Shown here: piece by piece, positions 46,261-55,733 of the stretch
Position numbering within the stretch: position 1 is the first letter of the stretch
Layout: each line of letters opens with the position of its first letter
NCBI GenBank assembly: GCA_040877545.1
Contig: JBBDNN010000063.1
Location: 1 to 64,000 of the forward strand
Source: Gracilimonas sp040877545
GTDB lineage: Bacteria > Bacteroidota > Rhodothermia > Balneolales > Balneolaceae
Reading direction: 5' to 3'
DNA: 64,000 bases
Notes under the pieces: generated by a model
What the model was told of the DNA's origin: nothing
Databases searched by the model: none
What the model saw: the letters and a program-made list of their open reading frames with translations, nothing else
Program-made: the position numbers and the translations under genes

Positions 46261-47142
46261 CATTTCCCAAACCTGTTTTGTAACCAAATCGGAAAATTTA
46301 TGCATATACCTGTCATAAGGTTCCTTTTTTGCTTGTGGAGGAGAGTCCAGATAGTATACTCCTTCTAAGGGAGTCAAAAACTTTGTATAAACCATAAATA
46401 AACCTGATACTAATGTATAACTAATATTGTCGGTCTTTTTTCTTTGCACATCATTTAAAAAGATGCCTATTACTTTTAAATCATGACCCACAAATTCTTG
46501 TAAGAGTATTTTATCAATAAATATTTTACCCATTCTGTCCTTTGATGATGTTTTTGCAGACACTACTATCTCTTTTTCATCAATATTAGTGGAAGAAGAT
46601 TTTACTTTTTTATAGGGGGAAAGTATCAGGTCATTTTCACATTTATAAGTTCTTGTTTTCCCTTCATGTTCATAAGGTATTTTTAATACAATTCTTTTAT
46701 TAGTAACACCAATGGCATTAAATACACATCTCATAAGCTCTTCAAGCCGATTGCCCAGATGCTTTCTTGCACTGTTGGAATTAATAAGAAGATCCATGCC
46801 ACATCCTATTGATTGGTGGATAGTATATATCACCGAATCAATATCACTTAATGCCTCACTACCAAAGGTTCTCTCTCCTCTTGATTCTTTGATCGTTTCA
46901 AAATAAGAAATACATGTAGCATATTTTTCTTTAAATAAAGAAGGTGACTCTATGAATAAAGCAGTATTGACGGGTCGCAGAAATTTAGTACTTCCAGCAT
47001 TCGTTGATTCATGAATTACAAAATTATTTCTGAAGTTAGAGTTTGTTATTACCTCAGGCATATAACTAAGAGCCCTAAAAGCTGTATCATGAAATTCTTT
47101 TAAATTATTTTTAGGTGTTCTTAAATCACTTGCTAAATCCAT
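46249..47142 (-). CDS. Candidate type II restriction endonuclease
   Basis: A 297-residue protein from the ATG at 47142, which has AGGA just upstream; a TTG at 47172 is less likely. I do not recognise a named family. Its arrangement fits the PD-(D/E)xK fold: E134 in G-N-R-L-E-E-L, D171 in E-N-D-L-I-L-S, and S195-A-K197 in I-V-V-S-A-K-T-S-S-K-D-R-M. The last resembles the K-T-S-x-x-x-R segment of several restriction enzymes, although the usual acidic residue two before Lys is Ser. The strongest evidence is position: convergent with, and 12 bp overlapping, a type II methyltransferase gene. It would cut unmodified foreign DNA. Confidence 0.7.
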   Translation of the reverse strand: MDLASDLRTPKNNLKEFHDTAFRALSYMPEVITNSNFRNNFVIHESTNAGSTKFLRPVNTALFIESPSLFKEKYATCISYFETIKESRGERTFGSEALSDIDSVIYTIHQSIGCGMDLLINSNSARKHLGNRLEELMRCVFNAIGVTNKRIVLKIPYEHEGKTRTYKCENDLILSPYKKVKSSSTNIDEKEIVVSAKTSSKDRMGKIFIDKILLQEFVGHDLKVIGIFLNDVQRKKTDNISYTLVSGLFMVYTKFLTPLEGVYYLDSPPQAKKEPYDRYMHKFSDLVTKQVWEMLTS

Positions 47143-47193
47143 TTTTCCTAATTTATTGAAATTTATCTGCAATAATTATAGTGGTGTAGCATC

Positions 47194-47952
47194 TCACAAC
47201 CAATCTACAATGTTATCTTTCTTTTCTACCTGCACATATTTTTCAAAAATTTCGTGAAGACTGGCGTCTTTTTGGAGTTCTTTGCGGCTTATTGCATCCA
47301 GGTAGGCTTCGATTTTTCCTTTATGCAAAATGGCAATATCGTCACAGAGGTTTTCCACCACTTCGAGTATGTGGCTGGTAACAATTATAGTTACTCCTTT
47401 TGCTTTTAGTTTTCTAATGATGGTTTTCATCCGTTCGATGGAAATCACATCAACCGCTTCAAAAGGTTCATCCAGCATAAGCAATTTTGGCTCTACTAAA
47501 ACCGAGACAATAAAAGCCAGCTTTTTGCGGCTTCCGGATGAAAGCTTATTCACCTTTATTCGGGCGAAATCTTTTATATCAAAAAAGTCCATTAACGAAT
47601 AGGCTTTCTCAAATAAGCCCTTTCTGGGTATTTCATAAACGTCACACACATATTCTACGAATTCGAGGCTACTGAACTGTTCAAACAGCAGCGGTGGCTG
47701 CAAAACAGAAGAGGTTATCTTCTTTATCACTTCCTCATTTTTTGGAATCAGCTCCATTCCATGAATTAAAACCTGCCCTCCTTCAAAATTCAGCAACCCT
47801 GTAAGAACACCAATAAGCGTGCTTTTGCCGGCACCATTTGGGCCAATTAACCCGAATATTGTTCCTTTGGGAATAGTTAAATCCAATTCCTGCAGCACAG
47901 GTGTTTCTTCGTATTTTTTTACCAGTTGTGTGATTTCTACAGCTCGTTCCAT
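47194..47952 (-). CDS. ABC transporter ATP-binding protein
   Basis: A 252-residue ATPase. It has Walker A G37-P-N-G-A-G-K-S-T45, a signature motif L-S-S-G-S-R-K-K (137-144, instead of L-S-G-G-Q), and Walker B L-L-M-L-D-E-P (156-162) followed by F-E-A-V-D and a switch His in T-S-H-I-L-E. It pairs with the membrane protein whose gene overlaps it by 16 bp. It is the DrrA/CcmA-like exporter type; the substrate is unknown. The 3' end is duplicated at 45057. Confidence 0.9.
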   Translation of the reverse strand: MERAVEITQLVKKYEETPVLQELDLTIPKGTIFGLIGPNGAGKSTLIGVLTGLLNFEGGQVLIHGMELIPKNEEVIKKITSSVLQPPLLFEQFSSLEFVEYVCDVYEIPRKGLFEKAYSLMDFFDIKDFARIKVNKLSSGSRKKLAFIVSVLVEPKLLMLDEPFEAVDVISIERMKTIIRKLKAKGVTIIVTSHILEVVENLCDDIAILHKGKIEAYLDAISRKELQKDASLHEIFEKYVQVEKKDNIVDWL

Positions 47953-49487
47953 AACCTCATCAATACTCGTTTTTTAAAAAGATTTACTAATACATCCATA
48001 TGGCGCCACAGGTATACTACCATAAATACTATTACCGAAATCATGATTGTTTGTCGATACCACTCCAGGCCGTTTAACGGCACGAAAATGAAGTAACCCA
48101 TCGTAAAGATCAAAAAGGAAATGGCAAAGGTTATTTTTTGCGGAATAATAGGGTGCTTATAACTGAAGGATGAATAGGTTGCTTTTTTATATTGAAAATA
48201 GGAACTCCACACAAACAGCAGCATGAACATCAAAAAGAAAAAGGTATTAGCTACAAATATTTGCATAGCACTGCCAATTTCAGGAATTACCAGCAGTTCA
48301 AAAAAAGTTATCAGGTAAAAAACCAGCAGTGGCAGGGTTATGACCCCAAGAAAACGCTCTTTTAGTTGTTTTTCTAAACTTATGGGAAATTGCAGATGCA
48401 ATAGAAATTCCCGGTTTTCATAGCCATACATATTTGCCATTCCCATTGCCAAAAGGGCCACAGGGATTCCAGCCAAAATAGTTGGAATTAGAATAGTTTG
48501 AGCCAGCGGATAGTCTACACTCATCAATAACGGCACGTAAACAATCGGAATAATAGTTAATGTGAGGACTTGCAGGCGATTGTAGGGGTGTTTCATCACA
48601 TAGAAATAATATTTACCGGCATTAAGCCCCAAAATTTTCCGAAGGACATTCCATAATCTGCTGGTTTCTTCTTCCACTTTTTTAAGGCCAGGATTCTGCA
48701 AATCTTCCCGTGTTTTATTGAAATGATCTATCACAATAAGTCCCACCAAAATCACCCCAAAAAGAAATAGTATGGATGCATTTGTCCAGCCATATTCAAC
48801 ACGTGCTGTTTGCACAAGCATACCGCCGGGCAGCCATGAGAGAAAAGTATTTACTAACTCTGCTTCCGGTAAAAACCTGGCAAAATATTCCTGGGAGTTA
48901 GTGGTAAAAAGTGTAATGGCCTGGAATAGTACAAACACAAAAAATAAAAAACCCACCACCACGGCTATGAATCTTTTTTCCACAATACGAATAAACCTGT
49001 GCTTGATGGAATAAATCAGGACATAATTAAGTGTGACTGCTGCAATAACTACAGGAATCTGGTAAGCATAACGTATCTGTACCGATAGAAAAACCAGCCA
49101 TGTAAGATTGTATATGATATTAACGGGGTGGCAAAATCCGATTAAGGTTAAATATGTGGCTAGCCTTTTGAGTGGAAAACCGAAACCCAGCAGCTTACGG
49201 TTTTCATCAATGTTCATCAGCCGCAGGTTTGTAAAGGAAAAATGCATTACCCAATAGGAATTGGCGAAAACCAATAGTATGAATAAATATATTTCAGGAG
49301 TAAGCCACGGAACCTGAAGCTGCATCCAAGGATCAGTATCCATTAAAACTACTACTACTGCGGTGCCAATTAAATTTACCAGCATTATGATCAAGAACAG
49401 TACATACCCAATAGTTAGCAGCAGTTGAAAGCGGTTTAGGTTGGAAATGAAAATCCGCCAGTTTAGTAGTAATAGCCTGTAAAACAC
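47937..49487 (-). CDS. ABC transporter membrane protein
   Basis: A 516-residue, very hydrophobic protein with roughly 12 helices, beginning at GTG (49487). No soluble domain is present. Coupling to the overlapping ATPase gene makes it the permease of an ABC-2-like exporter. I find no family signature that names a substrate. It starts behind the outer-membrane barrel gene's terminator. Confidence 0.8.
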   Translation of the reverse strand: MFYRLLLLNWRIFISNLNRFQLLLTIGYVLFLIIMLVNLIGTAVVVVLMDTDPWMQLQVPWLTPEIYLFILLVFANSYWVMHFSFTNLRLMNIDENRKLLGFGFPLKRLATYLTLIGFCHPVNIIYNLTWLVFLSVQIRYAYQIPVVIAAVTLNYVLIYSIKHRFIRIVEKRFIAVVVGFLFFVFVLFQAITLFTTNSQEYFARFLPEAELVNTFLSWLPGGMLVQTARVEYGWTNASILFLFGVILVGLIVIDHFNKTREDLQNPGLKKVEEETSRLWNVLRKILGLNAGKYYFYVMKHPYNRLQVLTLTIIPIVYVPLLMSVDYPLAQTILIPTILAGIPVALLAMGMANMYGYENREFLLHLQFPISLEKQLKERFLGVITLPLLVFYLITFFELLVIPEIGSAMQIFVANTFFFLMFMLLFVWSSYFQYKKATYSSFSYKHPIIPQKITFAISFLIFTMGYFIFVPLNGLEWYRQTIMISVIVFMVVYLWRHMDVLVNLFKKRVLMRLWNEL

Positions 49488-49601
49488 AATAAAGTATTAA
49501 TTCTAATTAGCCCGTCTTATATAACGAAATGAGAGGAGTAAATCTAAGTTTTATTAATGGCACTTTAGAAGACATTTTTAAACTTGTGGATGTTTTTCGA
49601 T

Positions 49602-49626
49602 AAAAAAGGGAGCTTATGCTCCCTTT
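49602..49626 (-). terminator. Intrinsic terminator of the outer-membrane barrel gene
   Basis: The perfect 9-bp stem AAAGGGAGC/GCTCCCTTT with a 4-base loop is followed on the minus strand by six Ts. It lies 29 bp beyond the stop at 49655. Confidence 0.92.
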
Positions 49627-49654
49627 AATTCTCCACTTATATTCACTGCGCCAA

Positions 49655-50242
49655 TTAAAAGGCAATCCCAAGTGTAAGTGAAAGGGCGTTATTTTTTGCG
49701 TCGGCATCTTCAAATATATTAGTCAAGCCGGCAGTATATCTAAGATCGATATTGAAACTCATCACATCCAAACCAATACCTCCGGCTATTCCGTAATCGG
49801 TGTCGCTAACTGCATCAGAGATGTCAAAATTTCCGTCATCAGTTTCTGCTTCCGCGCGGGTATTGAACCCTGCATATGGACCGGCATAAACATATGGTTT
49901 AGCCAGGGAAAGGGGTGGAGAAAATCCAACTTTTAAAAGTACCGGTACCTGTATGTAATCTAACTGCTGCGATTCTTCACCGCCGTCTGCCGCTTTAGCA
50001 CCATATTGTGCAAATAAAACTTCTGGCTGAACCGAGATGGGCGAAACGGGCACATTTATCTTTATAAAAGCTCCCGCTACAAAGCCTGGTTTAAATGCTA
50101 CATCATCTGTGTTTGTAGTAGTAGATAAATTTAATCCTCCTTTTACTCCAAATTCGGGCAAGATCTGTGCTTGAGCCTGAACTGCTGTAAAGGCAAAAAT
50201 GGCGATAAAAAGAATTGTACGTGTAAATACTTTAGAATTCAT
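49655..50242 (-). CDS. Outer-membrane beta-barrel protein (PorT-like family)
   Basis: A 195-residue protein with a signal peptide (1-25, A-Q-A-Q) and an eight-stranded barrel pattern: F-G-V-K-G-G-L-N-L-S-T, V-Q-P-E-V-L-F-A-Q-Y-G, Y-I-Q-V-P-V-L-L-K-V, Y-V-Y-A-G-P-Y-A-G-F. These strands are typical of the OMP_b-brl_2 / PorT-like group. Its role is unknown. It is a monocistronic gene with its own terminator. Confidence 0.85.
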   Translation of the reverse strand: MNSKVFTRTILFIAIFAFTAVQAQAQILPEFGVKGGLNLSTTTNTDDVAFKPGFVAGAFIKINVPVSPISVQPEVLFAQYGAKAADGGEESQQLDYIQVPVLLKVGFSPPLSLAKPYVYAGPYAGFNTRAEAETDDGNFDISDAVSDTDYGIAGGIGLDVMSFNIDLRYTAGLTNIFEDADAKNNALSLTLGIAF

Positions 50243-50332
50243 AAGGTGTAATAGTTTTCTTGTTAATATTAATTTATAACAAGAGCTTTATAAAGATGAA
50301 ATGTGACAAAATAATTTCGAATTTCTATAAGT

Positions 50333-53152
50333 CTAATCTTTGCTCAAATAAGCCTCCAAATATTGTCCGGTGTAGCTTTCTTCTTCCTTCATAATATCTT
50401 CTGGAGTTCCTTCTGCAACAATTTGTCCGCCTCCAAATCCTCCTTCAGGCCCAACGTCAATTATCCAGTCGGCACATTTTATAATATCCAGGTTATGCTC
50501 AATTATAATCACCGAATGTCCCAGGGTAACCAGTTCATTAAAAGAATCTAGCAACTTTGTTACATCTTCAAAATGAAGCCCGGTGGTGGGTTCATCAAAA
50601 AAGTAGAGGGTGTGATCATTATTTTTTCGGGATAGAAATCGTGCCAGCTTCACCCGTTGTGCTTCTCCGCCAGAGAGTGTTGTGGCACTTTGCCCCAGTT
50701 TTAGGTATCCCAATCCTACATCTTCAAGCGGCTGTAATTTATTTACGATTGAAGCTTCATCAACGAAAAAATCAATGGCTTCAGAAACCGGCATTTCCAG
50801 AACGTTGTGAATGTTTTGTCCGCGATATTTCACGCTGAGTACATCTTTCCGAAACCGGGTTCCGTGGCAAACCTCGCAGGTTAATTCTATATCAGCCATA
50901 AACTGCATTTCAATTCGCTGCACACCCTCGCCCTGACAATTTTCACACCTTCCGCCCGGCACGTTGAAGGAAAAATGGCCGGGCGTATAGCCCATAATTT
51001 TAGCTGCTTTGGTATTCGAGAACAGGTCACGGATTCCGTCAAAGGATTTAGTATAAGTTGCAGGATTTGAACGCGAAGATCGCCCAATTGGGCTTTGGTC
51101 CACCATTTCCACGCCATGTACAACAGCCATTCCCGAGAGGTTTTTGAAGCGACCAACTTTATCGTTATACGTGCCGATATGTTTTTGAATGCCTGCGTAA
51201 AGAGTATCGTGCACAAGGGTAGATTTTCCCGAACCGGAAACGCCGGTTACTACCGTCATCATCCCCAGCGGAAATTCCACGCTTACATTTTTGAGATTGT
51301 GTTCTGAGGCCCCTTCCAGCATAATAGATTTCCCGCTGCCTTTTCTTCTTTTTTGGGGGATGGGAATTTCCTTGCGCCCACTTAAAAATTTCCCCGTCAG
51401 TGAATCAGCTTTAAGAAGATTATTATATGTTCCACTGAAAACTACCTCGCCCCCATGGGTTCCGGCAAAAGGGCCAATATCAATAATGTTGTCTGCGGCT
51501 TTCATCATTTCGGAATCGTGTTCTACCACCAGAACTGTATTTCCAATATCCCGCAGCGATTCCAGAATTTTTATAAGCCGGTTGTTATCTTTCGGGTGCA
51601 GCCCAATGGTGGGTTCATCCAGTACATACATGCTTCCGATAAGTGAACTCCCCAAGGCATTGGCTAAACTTATACGCTGCGATTCTCCACCACTTAGCGT
51701 ATTTGCGAGACGGTTTAAGGTGAGATAATCCAGCCCTACTTCATCCAGATATTTTAATCGTTTTCGTATTTCATATAAGATTTGCCCGGCTACACCTTCT
51801 TCATATTCAGTGAGTTCCAGTTCATCAAAATATTTCCGGGCGTGGCCGATCGTAAGCTCCGAAACTTCTCCAATATGAAGATCTCCTACTTTCACATACA
51901 GTGCGTCTTTTCGTACCCGAAATCCCTCGCATTCCGGGCACCGGCTGTACCCGCGATAACGGGAATACAATACACGCATATGAACTTTATAGGATTGATT
52001 TTTTATTTCATCAAAAAATTTCCAAATCCCGATGTATTTATCTTTTCCCTTCCAAATCACCTCCTTCACTTCTTTGGGGAGGTCGGAATAGGGTGTGTCA
52101 ATGGAAAATTTCTCACGTGCAGATACTTTAATTAAATCCCGCAAATGCGCACTGTATTTAGGCGAATTAAAAGGAGCAATTACTCCATTTCGTATAGTTT
52201 TTTGGTGATCAGGAATAACAAGGTCTTCATCAATTCCGGCCACACGACCAAATCCTTCACATTTGTTGCAGGCACCAAAAGGATTGTTGAAGGAAAACAT
52301 CTGCGGTGTGGGTTCGGTAAATTCCATGCTATCCAACTCAAAACGTTCACTAAACGGCAGCTCTTCTCCATCTTTCATCATGATGGAGCACCTTCCGGCG
52401 CCTTCCTGGAAAGCAGTTTCCAGTGAATCGGCAATACGGGTTCGGGTGGCTTCGTCATCTTTCAATACCAGGCGATCAATAAGTACCCGGTATTTTTTTG
52501 GCTTGAATTTCCTGCGATCTATATTATCTGTCGTTATATCTAAAATACTTTCATCTTCCACATTCAGCAGCCGGGTTAATCCTTTTTCTTTTAGGACTTT
52601 CAGTTCTTCATCCAGCTTCTTTTTTTCGTGATGTGGGATGGGATGAAGTACATAAAACCGCTCACCTTCTTCCTGACTCTCATATAACTTCTTGATGGCT
52701 GTTCGTGGAGAGTCCTTTTTTACCCTTTCTCCGGAAATCGGGGAAAGGGTTCTTCCAATTCGTGCAAACATGAGCCGCACGTAATCATAAATTTCTGTAG
52801 TAGTACCTACCGTAGAGCGGGGGTTTGATGAAGTGGTTTTTTGCTGAATGGCCATTGCCGGAGAAATTCCCTGCATGAAGTCAACATCAGGTTTATCCAT
52901 TCGTTCTAAAAATTGGCGGGCGTAACTGGAGAGGCTTTCTACATAACGCCGCTGCCCTTCCGCATAAATTGTATCGAAGGCAAGGCTCGATTTTCCCGAA
53001 CCTGAAACACCGGTAACTACCGTTATTTTATTCCGGGGAATTTCTACATCAATATTCTTAAGGTTATGCGTACGCGCTCCCTTGACAATTATGGGGCGTT
53101 CTCCTTCTTGTTTTTTTGCTTTCCTGGAAGCCGATTCTGTTGCTGTTGGCAT
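50333..53152 (-). CDS. uvrA: Excinuclease ABC subunit A
   Basis: A 939-residue damage-recognition ATPase of nucleotide excision repair, working with UvrB and UvrC in the cytoplasm. It has two ABC modules: Walker A G-V-S-G-S-G-K-S-S near residue 50 and G-V-S-G-S-G-K-S-T near 630. Signatures T-L-S-G-G-E-S-Q-R and T-L-S-G-G-E-A-Q-R, and Walker B L-D-E-P-T and F-D-E-P-T, are also present. Both zinc modules are there: C-N-K-C...C-P-E-C and C-E-N-C...C-E-V-C. The length is normal and nothing is unusual. Confidence 0.98.
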   Translation of the reverse strand: MPTATESASRKAKKQEGERPIIVKGARTHNLKNIDVEIPRNKITVVTGVSGSGKSSLAFDTIYAEGQRRYVESLSSYARQFLERMDKPDVDFMQGISPAMAIQQKTTSSNPRSTVGTTTEIYDYVRLMFARIGRTLSPISGERVKKDSPRTAIKKLYESQEEGERFYVLHPIPHHEKKKLDEELKVLKEKGLTRLLNVEDESILDITTDNIDRRKFKPKKYRVLIDRLVLKDDEATRTRIADSLETAFQEGAGRCSIMMKDGEELPFSERFELDSMEFTEPTPQMFSFNNPFGACNKCEGFGRVAGIDEDLVIPDHQKTIRNGVIAPFNSPKYSAHLRDLIKVSAREKFSIDTPYSDLPKEVKEVIWKGKDKYIGIWKFFDEIKNQSYKVHMRVLYSRYRGYSRCPECEGFRVRKDALYVKVGDLHIGEVSELTIGHARKYFDELELTEYEEGVAGQILYEIRKRLKYLDEVGLDYLTLNRLANTLSGGESQRISLANALGSSLIGSMYVLDEPTIGLHPKDNNRLIKILESLRDIGNTVLVVEHDSEMMKAADNIIDIGPFAGTHGGEVVFSGTYNNLLKADSLTGKFLSGRKEIPIPQKRRKGSGKSIMLEGASEHNLKNVSVEFPLGMMTVVTGVSGSGKSTLVHDTLYAGIQKHIGTYNDKVGRFKNLSGMAVVHGVEMVDQSPIGRSSRSNPATYTKSFDGIRDLFSNTKAAKIMGYTPGHFSFNVPGGRCENCQGEGVQRIEMQFMADIELTCEVCHGTRFRKDVLSVKYRGQNIHNVLEMPVSEAIDFFVDEASIVNKLQPLEDVGLGYLKLGQSATTLSGGEAQRVKLARFLSRKNNDHTLYFFDEPTTGLHFEDVTKLLDSFNELVTLGHSVIIIEHNLDIIKCADWIIDVGPEGGFGGGQIVAEGTPEDIMKEEESYTGQYLEAYLSKD

Positions 53153-53223
53153 AAATATCTTTGGATTTTTTCGAACCTTTAATATACGAAAAATTCTGCC
53201 GCGAACCGACCACCATCCTTAAT

Positions 53224-53253
53224 AAAAAAAGCGAGAGATATCATCCCTCGCTT
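53224..53253 (-). terminator. Intrinsic terminator of the DUF4097 gene
   Basis: AAGCGAG/CTCGCTT with an inner GAT/ATC pair forms the hairpin (53229-53253). A seven-T run follows on the minus strand, 33 bp beyond the stop at 53286. Confidence 0.8.
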
Positions 53254-53285
53254 CTTTAGCTTTTATGTATGGAGTAAAATCTTTT

Positions 53286-54248
53286 CTATAAATAATTCAT
53301 GGTTACAGAACCGCCGCTGGTTTTGGCTCTGACCACAGTTCCGCCGCCATTCATTTTGCCGCGTATTTCATCCCGCTCCGACTCACCATTGAAATTAATA
53401 AGTTCTGTTCGAACTCTGCTTCCATCCAGGTCTAAAGTATATCCGTTTTCTTTAGGGACTGTGATCCCGATGCTTCCGCCACTGGTGCGCAGTTCAATAA
53501 AATCATGAGGAGAAAGTATTTCTGCACGAATAGAGCCTCCGCTGGTTTTGGCTGATACATTTCCTTCCATCCCTTCGAGGGTAATACTGCCGCCACTGGT
53601 TCTGGCATCCATACCACCTACTACTGATTTTGCTATAATTCTACCTCCGCTTGTATTAGCTTCAACCTCCCCCTGAGTATCAGTAATATTAATACTGCCG
53701 CCTGAGGTTTTTAGTAACTGCTTGCCCACAATGCCTTCTGTTGTAATACTGCCGCCACTGGTTCTCAGCTCCTGACTCCCGGTTAAGTTTTTAGCAGTCA
53801 AGCTCCCGCCGCTGGTCTTTAATCGAGTTCGTGTTTCATTGGGGGTGTAAACTATGAATGAAATCGAATATCCATCCCGGTTCCAAATCCAGCCGCCCCT
53901 GGATTCCCGTTTGGAGATTGCTTTGATGGTATTTCCAGATTGTGAAATATCTATTTCATAATCGTCTAATTTAGCCTCGCCCGGGGCTATATATTTTCCG
54001 CGATGGCGTACATACATTTCAACACTTACTTCCCCATTCGAAGAACCAATTACTTTTATACTACCTCCTGATGTTTGCACTTCCAGGTTTACATCTCCCG
54101 AGGTGTTGAAGTTCTCTACAGTGTAAGCCTCATCCTTTGATTGTGCATAACCCGTTTTTACTGCTGCCAATAACAACACGAAAAAAATAAAAGTTGTTAG
54201 TGCTACGCTCCATTTGTATCTGTTTTCTGTACTCATTTTTTTGTCCAT
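53286..54248 (-). CDS. DUF4097-family exported beta-helix-like protein
   Basis: A 320-residue exported protein with a signal peptide (~12-36, G-Y-A-Q). About nine T-S-G-G-S/R units are spaced roughly 15-35 residues apart (L-R-T-S-G-G-S-I, A-K-T-S-G-G-S-I and so on). This is the ladder of the DUF4097 (putative adhesin/auto-transporter-like) family, probably a right-handed beta-solenoid. The function is unknown. Alternative start at Met5. It is divergent from the proline dehydrogenase gene. Confidence 0.85.
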   Translation of the reverse strand: MDKKMSTENRYKWSVALTTFIFFVLLLAAVKTGYAQSKDEAYTVENFNTSGDVNLEVQTSGGSIKVIGSSNGEVSVEMYVRHRGKYIAPGEAKLDDYEIDISQSGNTIKAISKRESRGGWIWNRDGYSISFIVYTPNETRTRLKTSGGSLTAKNLTGSQELRTSGGSITTEGIVGKQLLKTSGGSINITDTQGEVEANTSGGRIIAKSVVGGMDARTSGGSITLEGMEGNVSAKTSGGSIRAEILSPHDFIELRTSGGSIGITVPKENGYTLDLDGSRVRTELINFNGESERDEIRGKMNGGGTVVRAKTSGGSVTMNYL

Positions 54249-54367
54249 TATTAAAATCGAAACTTGTGATAGTTAGACGTACAAATTTGTGTAGAGTTAC
54301 AGTTTTGTGTGTAATGCGCAGTTCTTTATAATTGATTAAATTTTGCCGCCTTAAAAAATGGAGTGAA

Positions 54368-55219
54368 ATGAAGTTACCGTTCATATTAGCAAAAAAGTTT
54401 GTCGCCGGGGAATCTTTTGTTGAATCTGTTCCAACTGCCAAAAATTTAAATAGTAAAAAGTTAAAGTTAACTTTAGATCTGCTTGGAGAGAATGTAAAAA
54501 GCCGAAAGAAAGCAGATGAAACTGTAGAAGCATACATCCGCCTGCTTGATGGGATAAAAGAACAAGGTTTGTTCAGCAGTATTTCCATAAAGCTTACCAT
54601 GATGGGTTTAGATATTGACCGGGATTACTGCAGAGATAATCTTTTTAAAATATTAGAAGTAGCCAGAATTCATGATCAATTTGTTCGCATTGATATGGAA
54701 AGCTCTGATCATACCCAAAATACTATTGATATTTTTAAAGAAGCTTTTGCCGATTATGGCAAACATGTTGGAACTGTTTTGCAAAGTGCCCTTTATCGAA
54801 CTAAAGATGATGTTAATGAATTGGCAGAAATGGGTGCTGATATCCGGCTGGTAAAAGGAGCCTACAAAGAATCTGAAAGTATTGCGCATCAAAATATGAT
54901 CGCCATTCGCGAGGCTTTTAAAGAACAAGCCAAAGTACTTCTTAATAAAACAGACTTCCCCCGTTTTGGAACCCATGATGATGAATTGATAGAGTGGATG
55001 AAATCTTATACTAAAGAACAGAATATCCCGAAGGAGAATTTTGAATTCCAGATGCTCTACGGCCTGCGTGAGGAAACCATGATTCAACTTGCTGAAGATG
55101 GATACAATTCCAGGATTTATGTTCCTTTTGGTAGCGACTGGTTTCCATACTTTAGCCGTCGCTTATTGGAGCGCAAAGAAAATGTCTGGTTTGTTCTCAG
55201 TACAATATTTAAGAAGTAA
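54368..55219 (+). CDS. Proline dehydrogenase
   Basis: A 283-residue FAD-dependent TIM-barrel enzyme oxidising L-proline to pyrroline-5-carboxylate. PRODH blocks are present: S-I-K-L-T-M-M-G, V-R-I-D-M-E-S-S-D-H-T, D-I-R-L-V-K-G-A-Y-K-E, F-G-T-H-D, F-E-F-Q-M-L-Y-G-L-R, and the substrate-binding R-I-Y-V-P-F-G-S-D-W-F-P-Y-F-x-R-R-L. I start it at the ATG at 54368 (M-K-L-P-F-I-L), preceded by GGAG; the frame upstream to 54332 does not look like protein. It is a monofunctional type, not the PutA fusion. Confidence 0.93.
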   Translation: MKLPFILAKKFVAGESFVESVPTAKNLNSKKLKLTLDLLGENVKSRKKADETVEAYIRLLDGIKEQGLFSSISIKLTMMGLDIDRDYCRDNLFKILEVARIHDQFVRIDMESSDHTQNTIDIFKEAFADYGKHVGTVLQSALYRTKDDVNELAEMGADIRLVKGAYKESESIAHQNMIAIREAFKEQAKVLLNKTDFPRFGTHDDELIEWMKSYTKEQNIPKENFEFQMLYGLREETMIQLAEDGYNSRIYVPFGSDWFPYFSRRLLERKENVWFVLSTIFKK

Positions 55220-55311
55220 ATTTTGTTCGAGCAAGTTTTCTATGGAAATGGTGTTAATTATTATTCTGTTTTAATGCTAAAAAGAGAAACCATAAATTAA
55301 GGAGAAGCATT

Positions 55312-55698
55312 ATGCAGGTTCAGGATTCATATACCCAGCTAGTAGAAACAATGGCTTTTATCAACGATGAGGAAACTGCCGAGGAAGCAGTAAAAGCTGT
55401 TTTAGGCATGATTGCCAGTTCCCTGTCTGATCAGGAAGCAAGAGAGTTTACAGCCCATTTACCGGATTGGCTGGATTACGACACCCTAAGGGGGCATCAG
55501 GAAAATACAAGAACAACTAGTGCCGACGAAAGCATACAAATTCTGAAGAATAAATTTAATTTAGATGATAAAAAGGCACGTGCATTAAGAGATGAAGTGA
55601 TTGCAATCACTGCCAATGAATCAAGCGGTGCAGTCAGCCAAATGATAAATATTCTGAGTGATGATTGGAAAGAGGTTTTTGATCAGGCGCCGAAGTAG
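55312..55698 (+). CDS. DUF2267 domain protein
   Basis: A 128-residue cytoplasmic helical protein matching DUF2267: E-E-A-V-K-A-V-L-G-M-I-A-S-S-L, then H-L-P-D-W-L, and an acidic C-terminal half. The function is unknown in the family. A good AAGGAG precedes the ATG by seven bases. It lies 92 bp behind proline dehydrogenase on the same strand; co-transcription is possible. Confidence 0.8.
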   Translation: MQVQDSYTQLVETMAFINDEETAEEAVKAVLGMIASSLSDQEAREFTAHLPDWLDYDTLRGHQENTRTTSADESIQILKNKFNLDDKKARALRDEVIAITANESSGAVSQMINILSDDWKEVFDQAPK

Positions 55699-55733
55699 TA
55701 TTAGCGGATATTATTTTGATGGAGTAAATGAAA

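Noticed and set aside
53286..54248. Repeated TSGGS units as a DNA tandem repeat or novel repeat system
   Set aside because: They are degenerate protein repeats at irregular spacing, normal for DUF4097 proteins.
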